Below are positions 6,818 to 13,445 of a stretch of 16,772 nt of DNA, one piece after another. This DNA comes from Clostridiales bacterium. GTDB lineage: Bacteria; Bacillota; Clostridia; Christensenellales; CAG-138. The stretch is taken from contig WRCT01000021.1 of NCBI GenBank assembly GCA_009783775.1, positions 1-16,772 on the forward strand, read 5' to 3'. Position numbers and translations under genes: made by a program. Within the stretch, counting starts at the first letter, position 1. Each line of letters begins with the position of its first letter. Under the pieces are notes generated by a model. It was given only the letters and a program-made list of their open reading frames with translations, did not search any database and had not been told where the DNA came from.

Positions 6818-7149
6818 AATCCCAGATTTAAGCCGCCCGTGATCTTCGCCATCTCTCGGTCGGAGGTTTCGGCCGCCTCAGTCAAGGCCGCGTTCACCGC
6901 CGCCACGACCAGGTCTTGCAGCATTTCCACATCGTCGGGGTCCACGCACTCGGGCTGAATGACCAGGCTCTCCAGCCGTTTCGCACCCGTGACGCGCGCG
7001 GATACCATGCCGCCGCCCGCCGCCGCCTCAAAGACCCGTGTCTCAAGCTCCTGCTGCGCGCGCAATGCGTCCTGCTGCATACGCTGGGCCTGTTTCATCA
7101 TCTGCTGCATATTCATGCCGCCCATATTGGGGAATCCGCCCTTGGCCAT
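6814..7149 (-). CDS. YbaB/EbfC family nucleoid-associated protein
   Basis: The protein is 111 residues from the ATG at 7149, which has AAAGGAG about 7 bases upstream. The frame stays open to 7194, but that extension (MQRYLRKISKK) is read from the arm of a repeat element and is not needed. The protein shows the Gly/Met-rich N-terminus (MAKGGFPNMGGMNMQQMMKQ), the long amphipathic helix QAQRMQQDALRAQQEL, the AGGGMVSARVTGAKRLESLVI strands and a C-terminal helix with DLVVAAVNAAL. These small dimers bind DNA and coat the nucleoid. It lies between dnaX and recR, the normal arrangement in Bacillota, where it is called yaaK/ebfC. Confidence 0.95.
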   Translation of the reverse strand: MAKGGFPNMGGMNMQQMMKQAQRMQQDALRAQQELETRVFEAAAGGGMVSARVTGAKRLESLVIQPECVDPDDVEMLQDLVVAAVNAALTEAAETSDREMAKITGGLNLGL

Positions 7150-7167
7150 ATTGTTTCTCCTTTTTTT

Positions 7168-7327
7168 GCTAATCTTCCTTAAATAGCGTTGCATCTTTGC
7201 GGTCTTTTTCGCCTCCAGCTGTGTCGCCGTCGTTCAACGTAGGCCGCCTGCTACGTATCACTCCTGCTCCGCGCTGGTGAGCGAAAAATCCTCACCAATC
7301 TCCTAACGCTATTTAAGGGCGATTAGC
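7168..7327 (-). repeat. 160-bp intercistronic element with 23-bp terminal inverted repeats
   Basis: Arm 7168-7190 and arm 7305-7327 are inverted repeats matching at 21 of 23 bases; the inner 14 bases from CCTTAAATAGCGTT are identical. The element starts 1 base after the dnaX stop and ends just before the ybaB ribosome binding site. Inside, in leftward RNA, are two more hairpins: GGTGAG/CTCACC (7276-7281 with 7291-7296) and ACGTAG/CTACGT (7237-7242 with 7251-7256). After AGGAG at about 7300-7304 a GTG could open a 14-codon reading frame, but this is speculative. I believe similar intergenic sequence occurs in other gut Clostridia but cannot check here. It could be a miniature transposable element or a structured mRNA segment that tunes dnaX/ybaB expression. 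Confidence 0.7.
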
Positions 7328-7328
7328 A

Positions 7329-8981
7329 TTACTCTATCGTTAAATGATTGCCGAACATCGCGAGCAAGTCCGCCTCGGCCGCCGTGGGTTTTTCCAGTTG
7401 AAACCGGAGCGTAACGCCCGGCGCGGCCGTGTGCACCGCCTCCTGCGCCTTTTGGAAGGAGAGCGGTGAATTGGCCTGGGGATACTTCTTTGCCGCCGAC
7501 AGGGGAAACTCCACCGTCAGCTGCCCGTCGGCCAGGCTCTTTGCCGCGCCTTCTTTCGCGACGGCGTACACAAAGGCGTTCAACTTTTGCAACGCGCGCA
7601 GCGCGCTTTCCCAGACCTTGTCGCATTCCGCGGCGGGCAATTCCGCTGAGGCGGGGCGCACTTCCGTTTTGGGCGCGGGTGGCGGCGGCTCCGGTTCGGG
7701 CGCGTCCTCCCACGGGGGAAGTTCTTCCGCTTGGGGGGTGGGGTTTTCCGCTTGCGGTTCTGCCGGCGGGCGAACGCAGTTCGCCCCTACGTTGCCCCCC
7801 TCCCCGAGGGGGGATGTCAGCGCAGCTGACAGGGGGGAGTTAAGCTTCTTTTCCAGTTCCGCCACGCGAATGGCCAGGGCCCGCAGGCTGTCTTCGTCTG
7901 CGGGGCGGCAGATACGCAGGATCGCGCTCTCTACCAGCACGCGCGGGGAGGGGAAGTAACGCAGCGCGGAGACGGTCTCCACCAGCTGCTCCAGCATAAA
8001 GAGCCAGATATCTTCGTCGGCCTTCTCTGCCTGGCGGCGCAGTTTATCCATCGTGTCCTGCGTGCAGTCTAAAAGCTCGGCGCAGTCGCCGCATTGTTTC
8101 GCGATCAGCAGCGCGCGCACGGTGGCGGTCAGATCGTTCACAAATACGGCCAGGTCCCGTCCGTTGGCCACGGCCTTGCCCAGTATGGCCAGGCAGGCCG
8201 CGGCATTGCGCGCGGCCAATTCGCCCGCAAAACGCAGCAGATCGTCCTGGTTTACGCTGCCCAATACATCATAGACGTCCGCCTCGGTGACCTTGCTGCC
8301 GCAGAAGGACAGGCATTGGTCCGCCAGCGAAAGCGCGTCGCGCATGGAGCCGTCCGCCAGCCGCGCGAGCACGAGCAGGCCGCCCGCGTCGATATGCGCG
8401 CCCGCCTGCTGCAAAACGGATTGCAGGTTGGCCACAATATGCGCGGCGGTCAGGCGATGAAAGTCAAACCGCTGACAGCGGGAGATGATGGTTGCGGGCA
8501 GTTTTTGCGGCTCGGTGGTCGCCAGGATAAACAGGACGTGGGCCGGCGGCTCTTCCAGCGTTTTCAATAGCGCGTTGAACGCCGCGCCGGAGAGCATATG
8601 CACCTCGTCGATGATAAAGACGCGGTGTGAAAGTTGCAGGGGCGCGTACTGCGCCTGCTCGATCAGCTCGCGCACATTGTCCACGCCGTTGTTGCTGGCG
8701 GCGTCGATCTCGACAATATCCGCCGTCTCGCCCGCAGAGGCCAAACAGGCCGGACATTCATTGCAGGGCTCGCCCTCCTTGGGCCGCTGACAGTTCACCG
8801 CGCGGGCAAAGATCTTTGCCGTGGAGGTTTTGCCCGTGCCGCGCGAGCCCGAAAACAAATAGGCATGGGAAAACTGGCCCTCGCGAATCTGATTGCCCAG
8901 CACGGTTGTGATGTGTTCCTGCCCCACCACGCCGGAGAATAAGCGCGGGCGGTAGGTTCGGTACAAGGCTTTGTATGCCAT
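7329..8981 (-). CDS. dnaX: DNA polymerase III subunits gamma/tau
   Basis: The protein is 550 residues. The AAA+ clamp-loader ATPase has YLFSGSRGTGKTS (Walker A, 45-53), zinc-binding Cys64/73/76/79 (CNECPAC), VFIIDEVHML (Walker B, 121-130) and the SRC-type arginine finger in 'IISRCQRFDF'. The middle collar domain extends to about residue 375, followed by a Pro/Glu-rich linker and a tau-type C-terminal domain ending at FGNHLTIE. The protein loads the beta clamp and ties polymerase to helicase. AAGGAG lies 5 bases before the ATG. Residues about 381-407 (NSPLSAALTSPLGEGG, then NVGANCVRPPA) are encoded by two palindromic repeats inserted in frame in the linker. No frameshift slippage site was identified. 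Confidence 0.97.
   Translation of the reverse strand: MAYKALYRTYRPRLFSGVVGQEHITTVLGNQIREGQFSHAYLFSGSRGTGKTSTAKIFARAVNCQRPKEGEPCNECPACLASAGETADIVEIDAASNNGVDNVRELIEQAQYAPLQLSHRVFIIDEVHMLSGAAFNALLKTLEEPPAHVLFILATTEPQKLPATIISRCQRFDFHRLTAAHIVANLQSVLQQAGAHIDAGGLLVLARLADGSMRDALSLADQCLSFCGSKVTEADVYDVLGSVNQDDLLRFAGELAARNAAACLAILGKAVANGRDLAVFVNDLTATVRALLIAKQCGDCAELLDCTQDTMDKLRRQAEKADEDIWLFMLEQLVETVSALRYFPSPRVLVESAILRICRPADEDSLRALAIRVAELEKKLNSPLSAALTSPLGEGGNVGANCVRPPAEPQAENPTPQAEELPPWEDAPEPEPPPPAPKTEVRPASAELPAAECDKVWESALRALQKLNAFVYAVAKEGAAKSLADGQLTVEFPLSAAKKYPQANSPLSFQKAQEAVHTAAPGVTLRFQLEKPTAAEADLLAMFGNHLTIE
7761..7841. repeat. double palindromic repeat inserted in dnaX
   Basis: Hairpin 1 has arms 7768-7775 and 7779-7786 with loop GCA, followed by CCTAC (a GTAGGGG palindrome on the minus strand). 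Hairpin 2 has arms 7815-7821 and 7825-7831, also with loop GCA, flanked by C-runs (7795-7805) and G-runs (7808-7813, 7832-7837) that can pair. The whole is translated as part of DnaX without breaking the frame. It is similar in behaviour to the Rickettsia palindromic elements that insert inside protein genes. Confidence 0.75.
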
Positions 8982-8997
8982 AAAAACTCCTTATGCC

Positions 8998-9135
8998 AAG
9001 TAATAAGGAAGGAGGAATAAGTAATAGTTTACGATAAAACTGCTAACGCAGTTTTTCCATTTATATATCCAAAAAGCCCATCCGATGTGCGTCAGCACAC
9101 CTTCCCTATTACTTATTCCTTATTATTTATTACTT
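8998..9135. repeat. 138-bp composite element with inverted heptad-array ends
   Basis: The left end 8998-9027 and right end 9106-9135 are 30-base inverted repeats matching at 26 positions, each made of four heptads (AAGTAAT-like / TTATTNN). Inside are a hairpin AAAACTGC-TAAC-GCAGTTTT (9036-9055) followed by TCC, and a small stem TGTGC/GCACA (9086-9099). It lies between the zinc-ribbon membrane-protein gene and the dnaX ribosome binding site. The layout is like 2613-2786. Confidence 0.7.
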
Positions 9136-9162
9136 TTGAGTATATCATAAATATACTCAAAA
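9134..9162. repeat. AT-rich 12-bp palindrome over a stop codon
   Basis: TTTTGAGTATAT (9134-9145) and ATATACTCAAAA (9151-9162) are perfect inverted repeats with a 5-base loop. The stop codon of the leftward membrane-protein gene (9157-9159) lies in one arm, and the other arm touches the end of the heptad element. It may help termination, but leftward there is no T-run after the stem. Confidence 0.6.
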
Positions 9163-9867
9163 AAACAGCTTTTTCCTCAACGTCGCCCGCACAGACGCGT
9201 TTCGATTGAGCAGCGCCAGCACGGCGGCGAGCAGCAGGCAGGGCGCGACGCAGTACCAGGCCCACAGGATCGGCCGCCCCGCATGAAACGCGGTGTTGAC
9301 CGCCCATTCCACAAAGAGTGTGATCAGACCCATTGAGGCCAGGATGACCGCCATATTGCTGAGCAGCCGCCAGGGCGAGTGCCGCACGATCAGCGCGACC
9401 GCGCCGACCAGCGCCGTGCCCACCAGCGTCACGGGCAGGGCAAAGATGAAGAACCACGCGCCGCCCGTCCACAGGTTGATCAGATACAGCGCGGCCAGGA
9501 CCGCCAGCCCGTTGAGCGGAATGCAGAGGCGCAGGGGGTGACGGCGAATGAGAAAAGGCGGGAACAAAAAGACATAGAGCAGCCCGATACTCAAAAGCGG
9601 ATACCGCGCCCAGGTCAGGTCCCCGTCGACGGTCAGGTTGCTGATGATCAGACCGCAGGCGGGGATCAGCAGCAGCAGCGCGAGACTGCCCAGCACCGTA
9701 TAACGCTGCGCGCGCCTGGCCCGTTCCGAAAGCCGGCGCATGGGCGGATAGGGCGGCGGCGCGTCTGTCCTCTCCGTTCGGTTCGGATTCAATACCGGCG
9801 TTTGGCACAGCGGACAGCTTTCCTGCGGCTCCGCTATTTTAACGCCGCACTCTACACAGTACGACAT
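9157..9867 (-). CDS. zinc-ribbon membrane protein, DUF6320-like
   Basis: The protein is 236 residues. An N-terminal zinc ribbon has Cys4-x2-Cys7 and Cys18-x2-Cys21 (CPLC). A Pro-rich linker and a basic stretch (MRRLSERARRAQRY) follow, then about six membrane helices between residues 55 and 222 (for example YTVLGSLALLLLIPACGLI and AWFFIFALPVTLVGTALVG). The ribbon should be cytoplasmic. The family assignment to DUF6320 is from memory, as is its usual position next to an 'alcohol acetyltransferase'. The start is supported by AGGAG about 7 bases upstream and overlaps the end of the acyltransferase gene by 16 bases, so the two are coupled. Molecular function is unknown. Confidence 0.78.
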   Translation of the reverse strand: MSYCVECGVKIAEPQESCPLCQTPVLNPNRTERTDAPPPYPPMRRLSERARRAQRYTVLGSLALLLLIPACGLIISNLTVDGDLTWARYPLLSIGLLYVFLFPPFLIRRHPLRLCIPLNGLAVLAALYLINLWTGGAWFFIFALPVTLVGTALVGAVALIVRHSPWRLLSNMAVILASMGLITLFVEWAVNTAFHAGRPILWAWYCVAPCLLLAAVLALLNRNASVRATLRKKLFF

Positions 9868-11150
9868 ACACTACTCCTGTCATTGCTCTCTATTTCCACG
9901 GGCACGCCCAGTTCCACCAGCCGTCTGAAAAAGGCGCGGGGCAGGGCGGGTTCCCGAATCGTGCGCAGGATATGGAAGGTCAGCACCCCGTTGTAGGAAA
10001 TGGTGGAGCAGGCCACGGGATTGATGGCCAGCGGGCCCAAGACAAAGGCCATGTCCGTCACGTAAGCCGCCATCTCGGCGGGCAGGACCTGGTTGCCCAG
10101 GTTGGAGATACAGGTCGAGCTCTTTCGGTCGCCCACCGCCAGAAACACCTGCTTTAAGACAAAGTTTTTGATAAACAGGGGCATGATCCGCACGGCCTTG
10201 ATCTGTTCCGAGCGCACGTTGGCCGTAAACTTGGCCAGCAGCTGTCGGGGCGTGACCTCCGCGCCGAGAAAATGGTACACTCGATTGAGGATCTCGTCAA
10301 AGTCATGCGCGCCCACGCGGGGGTCGATCCCCGGGTTGACATAGCTGGCGAAATTGCGCAGGGTGCGGCTGGGGAAAAACTTGCGCAGATTCACCGGCAC
10401 GTTGATCTTGACCTCCCGCTGCCGCCTGCGGGGCAGGCCCTCCGCCTCTTGCAGTTCCTGCACCGCTAAAATCAAAACCGCCGTCAGCCAGGTCGTCAGA
10501 CTGACGCCCTTTTCCCTTGCCTTTTTTAGCAACACGTCCACGGGCATTTTGCCCGTGACCAGCGTCACAAACCCGTCGCGCGGCAATGTGCCCCGTACGC
10601 GATAGGCCTTCGCCTCCCGACGGCTGGAACCCGCCTGCCCCGCGTAACGGAAAAAGCTGTCCTCGCTCTCCTCGGGTTGGGGCGGCTCGTCACAGTCTAA
10701 TATCTCGTCCCCCCGGGGAATGTCCGCGCCGTAACGCAGGGTCAGATATTCCGCGACCAGCGTTTTGAGATAACACAGCCCGCCCGAGCCGTCGGTCAGC
10801 GCGTGAAAAAACTCGACCGTGATCCGGTTGCGGTAGTACAGCACCCGAAAGAGATAGCCGTCGTTCTCGCGCGGACGCAGCGGCATACAGGGCCAGGGCC
10901 CCTCCGGACGCACACGCAGATTTTCGTCGGACCGCTCGAGGTAATACCAGAACGCGCCTCGCTCCAGCCGCGTATGATACATGGGAAAACGGGGCGCGAC
11001 GCGGACCTGCGCCTGTTGCAGCAGCGCGGGATCAATGGCCTCGGTCAGCGTCATCGACAGCCGAAACAGGGCGCTCCATCTTCGATTGCTGGCGGCGGGA
11101 TAGACCTTCGCGGCGTTGTCCAGCACCAGCCAGTCCGGAGAATTATCCAT
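9852..11150 (-). CDS. condensation-domain-type acyltransferase (alcohol acetyltransferase-like)
   Basis: The protein is 432 residues from the ATG at 11150; the longer open frame to 11216 lies inside the upstream gene and is not used. The N-terminus (YPAASNRRWSALFRLSMTLTEAID) and the motif EFFHALTDGSGG match BAHD/condensation-type acyltransferases, with the catalytic HxxxD at His116-Asp120. NVPVNLRKFFPSRTLRNFASYVNPGID is the usual second-half strand-loop pattern of this fold. Such enzymes transfer an acyl group from CoA or a carrier to an alcohol or amine; the substrate here is unknown. The gene overlaps the upstream alpha/beta hydrolase by 8 bases and the downstream zinc-ribbon protein by 16 bases, giving a tightly coupled three-gene unit. 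Confidence 0.82.
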   Translation of the reverse strand: MDNSPDWLVLDNAAKVYPAASNRRWSALFRLSMTLTEAIDPALLQQAQVRVAPRFPMYHTRLERGAFWYYLERSDENLRVRPEGPWPCMPLRPRENDGYLFRVLYYRNRITVEFFHALTDGSGGLCYLKTLVAEYLTLRYGADIPRGDEILDCDEPPQPEESEDSFFRYAGQAGSSRREAKAYRVRGTLPRDGFVTLVTGKMPVDVLLKKAREKGVSLTTWLTAVLILAVQELQEAEGLPRRRQREVKINVPVNLRKFFPSRTLRNFASYVNPGIDPRVGAHDFDEILNRVYHFLGAEVTPRQLLAKFTANVRSEQIKAVRIMPLFIKNFVLKQVFLAVGDRKSSTCISNLGNQVLPAEMAAYVTDMAFVLGPLAINPVACSTISYNGVLTFHILRTIREPALPRAFFRRLVELGVPVEIESNDRSSVCRTV

Positions 11151-12024
11151 GATACAGCCTTTCGGTAATAAAGCGGGCGGCCAGGGGCAGGTCCTCCTGC
11201 CGCTCGGCCAGGTCATACATCAGGTAAACGTGCCACATACCTTCCGCTGCGATCAGCTCGCTGTGCACACCCGCGGCCAAAAGCGCCTCGTGCAGGCGCG
11301 TGGAATCGGACAGCAGCAGCTCGTCGCTGCCCGCGAAAATCAGGGTGTCGGGGATATGGGAAAGGTCGCCGAACAGGGGCGAGATCTCGGGCAGGCGCAG
11401 GTCCTGCCCACCTGCGTAACAGTCCGCGTCAAACGCAAGCTGCTCGTAAGACAGGGATGGGTCCACCGCGCTGTTGCCCAACACCGATTCGCCCGACAGG
11501 GTCAGATCCGTCCAGGGCGAAACGGCGACAAGCCCCACGGGCTGGGGCAAACCCAGCGTATGCAGCCGGTGGCAGAGGGCAAGGCTCAAGCCGCCGCCCG
11601 CCGATTCGCCGCAGAAGAAAATTCGTTCGTAACCGGCTTTAAGCACATAGCGATAGGCCGCCAGCGCGTCGTCCAAGGCGGCAGGATAGGGATATTCCGG
11701 CGCGAGGCGATACGCGGGGCAGAAGGTGGCCGTGCCGGTCCGCTCGGCGATCACGCTGCCAAAGCCCTTCGCGTGGGCGATCCCGCCCGCCGTGTACCCG
11801 CCGCCGTGCAAATAAAGGATCGCGTGTTTATCGTCCGCGCCCGGGGGACGGGCAAAGCCCGCCTCAAAGCCTGCCATCGGCACGTCTTCGAATACCACGT
11901 CCGAACCGGCGATCAGCTTGCCCGCGAGCTCCTGTGTTTGGCGGTTCAGCCCCAAGGCGGCCGGTTTGGTCAGCAACGGCTTGACCAGCTTCAATTCCGC
12001 GCGCACCCATTTTTCTTTTCTCAT
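11143..12024 (-). CDS. alpha/beta hydrolase, hormone-sensitive-lipase type esterase
   Basis: The protein is 293 residues. It has the oxyanion-hole motif YLHGGGYTAGG (HGGG 73-76), the nucleophile elbow GESAGG (Ser141), then SDE (Asp234) and WHVY (His265), a complete Ser-Asp-His triad of the bacterial family IV (HSL) esterases. No signal peptide is present, so it is cytoplasmic. It probably hydrolyses a short-chain ester. Together with the acyltransferase downstream it could make, edit or recycle an ester. No Shine-Dalgarno precedes the ATG; an extended -10 box (TGGTATCAT, 12032-12040) ends 7 bases before it, again suggesting a leaderless transcript. It is divergent from ftsA. Confidence 0.9.
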   Translation of the reverse strand: MRKEKWVRAELKLVKPLLTKPAALGLNRQTQELAGKLIAGSDVVFEDVPMAGFEAGFARPPGADDKHAILYLHGGGYTAGGIAHAKGFGSVIAERTGTATFCPAYRLAPEYPYPAALDDALAAYRYVLKAGYERIFFCGESAGGGLSLALCHRLHTLGLPQPVGLVAVSPWTDLTLSGESVLGNSAVDPSLSYEQLAFDADCYAGGQDLRLPEISPLFGDLSHIPDTLIFAGSDELLLSDSTRLHEALLAAGVHSELIAAEGMWHVYLMYDLAERQEDLPLAARFITERLYHG

Positions 12025-12031
12025 AAGAGTA

Positions 12032-12040
12032 ATGATACCA
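12032..12040 (-). promoter_or_regulatory. extended -10 box before the alpha/beta hydrolase gene
   Basis: The minus strand reads TGGTATCAT. The -10 hexamer ends 7 bases before the ATG (12024), so the start point predicted for RNA polymerase is at or next to the A of the start codon. No good -35 box is visible. Confidence 0.45.
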
Positions 12041-12089
12041 TATTTCCATTGGCTTTAACAGGACGGATTCTATATTTTCCCGCAATTCA

Positions 12090-12107
12090 CATTTTGTCCG
12101 CAAAATG
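12090..12107. promoter_or_regulatory. 7-bp palindrome in the divergent promoter region, possible operator
   Basis: CATTTTG (12090-12096) and CAAAATG (12101-12107) flank TCCG. It lies between the two divergent promoters, about 35 bases upstream of the ftsA -35 box. There is no direct evidence of a binding protein. Confidence 0.3.
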
Positions 12108-12142
12108 CTGATATAAAAAAATATAAGTATCTGCAAAAGTGG

Positions 12143-12172
12143 TTGCGCTGTCGTTTTTTTGTGTGGTATACT
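12143..12172 (+). promoter_or_regulatory. promoter of ftsA-ftsZ
   Basis: TTGCGC (12143-12148), an 18-base spacer, then TATACT (12167-12172) preceded by TGTGG, giving an extended -10. Transcription would begin near 12179, leaving a leader of about 55 bases before ftsA. Confidence 0.55.
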
Positions 12173-12233
12173 AGATAGCGTATAAATGTAGGTGACGGCA
12201 GATAGCGGGCCGTAAGAGGGGAGCAGAGGAGCC

Positions 12234-13433
12234 ATGAGGCCTGCTGCAATTTTAGACATTGGCAGCTCCAAGGTTGTTTGCTTGAGCGGCAGCACGGTGA
12301 GCAAGGGCGGGGTTGTCGTGCACGGCGCGGGGATCTGCCCCTACGCGGGATATCAGTACGGCGCCTTTTTGGACCGGGACTCCCTGCACGAGGCCATTGT
12401 GAGCGCGATTGAAAAAACCGAGCAGGAGAGCCGGAGCCGAATCCGCGATGTCGCGCTGACCGTGCCCGCCGGATTTTCGGTTCTGACCCTGTCGGACGCG
12501 ACCATCACGCTGGGCAACAGCGCGCGAAGGGTCCATTCCGGCGACCTGGACCGGCTGATCGCGGTATCGCTCAAGAAGATCAAAAAGCCCGAGGGCTTTG
12601 TGCTGATGCACAGCACGCCCGTGTTTTTTATGGTCGACGGCGTAACCAGCGCCGAGGTGCCGGAGGGCATTGTCACGGACGAGCTGTCCGGCCTGATCTC
12701 GCATATGTTCGTGCGGGAGGACTATATCCGGCAGATCGCCTCGAGCCTGGACACGATCGGCGTGGAGATATCCATGTGCATCAACGCACAGCTGGGCGAG
12801 GCCGTGATGTTAATCCCCGCATCGGAGCGGGTGCGTCCCGCGCTGCTGATTGACATCGGCTACCGCCAGACGGACATCGCCGTGGCGGAGAGCGCGGCAC
12901 TGACCGCGCTGACCACGCTGCCCGTGGGCGGTTACCACTTTGCCGCAGACCTGGCCTTCGGTCTCGATGTGCCTTTGGACGCGGCGGAACAGGCCAAGCG
13001 CCGGTTCGTTTTCTCCTTGGACTACGCGGACAAGACGGAGGTCCTGCGCACGCCGGACGGCAGCAAGCGCGTCTCCTACGCCGCGATCTCCTATATCCTC
13101 GAGGCTAGGGCCTCGGAGCTTGCCTCCCTAATACGCAAGGAGGTCGAAAAGCTCAACGTGAACATGGACGCGCGTCCGGCGGCCTATCTCTCCGGCGGCG
13201 GCCTGCTCATGATGCGGGGCAGTCTGGACTTTATGAAAAAAGCCCTGAACCTGTCCTTAAAGCGTGATATGCCCTGGACACCAAGGCTCTCGACCCCCAA
13301 CTATTGCAGCGCGTTCGGCGCGCTGGACTTCGTGCTCGCCGCGTCGCGGGCGGAGGAAGAGGGGCCGCAAATTTCTCAAGACGATTCCTCGGGCAAGGTG
13401 CTCAAAAGACTCACAAATTTCCTAACCAAGTAA
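12234..13433 (+). CDS. ftsA: cell division protein FtsA (actin-like)
   Basis: The protein is 399 residues. It has the actin/Hsp70 ATPase fold signatures: phosphate-1 AILDIGSSKVVCL at the N-terminus, phosphate-2 ALLIDIGYRQTDIAV, and the adenosine motif AAYLSGGGLLMMRGSLDFM near residue 320. An FtsA-type 1C (SHS2-like) domain lies after about residue 85. The last residues LKRLTNFLTK form a short amphipathic helix typical of the FtsA membrane-targeting sequence. FtsA ties FtsZ filaments to the membrane. GAGGAG lies just before the ATG. ftsZ follows 12 bases after the stop, so they form an operon. The sequence is diverged, so 'FtsA-like' would also be fair, but position and C-terminal helix support FtsA. 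Confidence 0.9.
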   Translation: MRPAAILDIGSSKVVCLSGSTVSKGGVVVHGAGICPYAGYQYGAFLDRDSLHEAIVSAIEKTEQESRSRIRDVALTVPAGFSVLTLSDATITLGNSARRVHSGDLDRLIAVSLKKIKKPEGFVLMHSTPVFFMVDGVTSAEVPEGIVTDELSGLISHMFVREDYIRQIASSLDTIGVEISMCINAQLGEAVMLIPASERVRPALLIDIGYRQTDIAVAESAALTALTTLPVGGYHFAADLAFGLDVPLDAAEQAKRRFVFSLDYADKTEVLRTPDGSKRVSYAAISYILEARASELASLIRKEVEKLNVNMDARPAAYLSGGGLLMMRGSLDFMKKALNLSLKRDMPWTPRLSTPNYCSAFGALDFVLAASRAEEEGPQISQDDSSGKVLKRLTNFLTK

Positions 13434-13445
13434 GGGGGACTAACC

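Noticed and set aside
7150..7194. 15-residue N-terminal extension of YbaB
   Set aside because: It comes from the arm of the 160-bp element; the ATG at 7149 has a good ribosome binding site and matches the family start.
7329..8981. programmed frameshift site in dnaX
   Set aside because: I saw no A-rich slippery run with a following hairpin in the expected region, although the C/G-run hairpins in the linker could mislead a search.
8982..9156. possible SRP RNA gene upstream of dnaX, as in Bacillus
   Set aside because: No conserved SRP domain IV loop sequence (GGAAGGAAGCAGC-like) is present; the region is a heptad-bounded repeat element.
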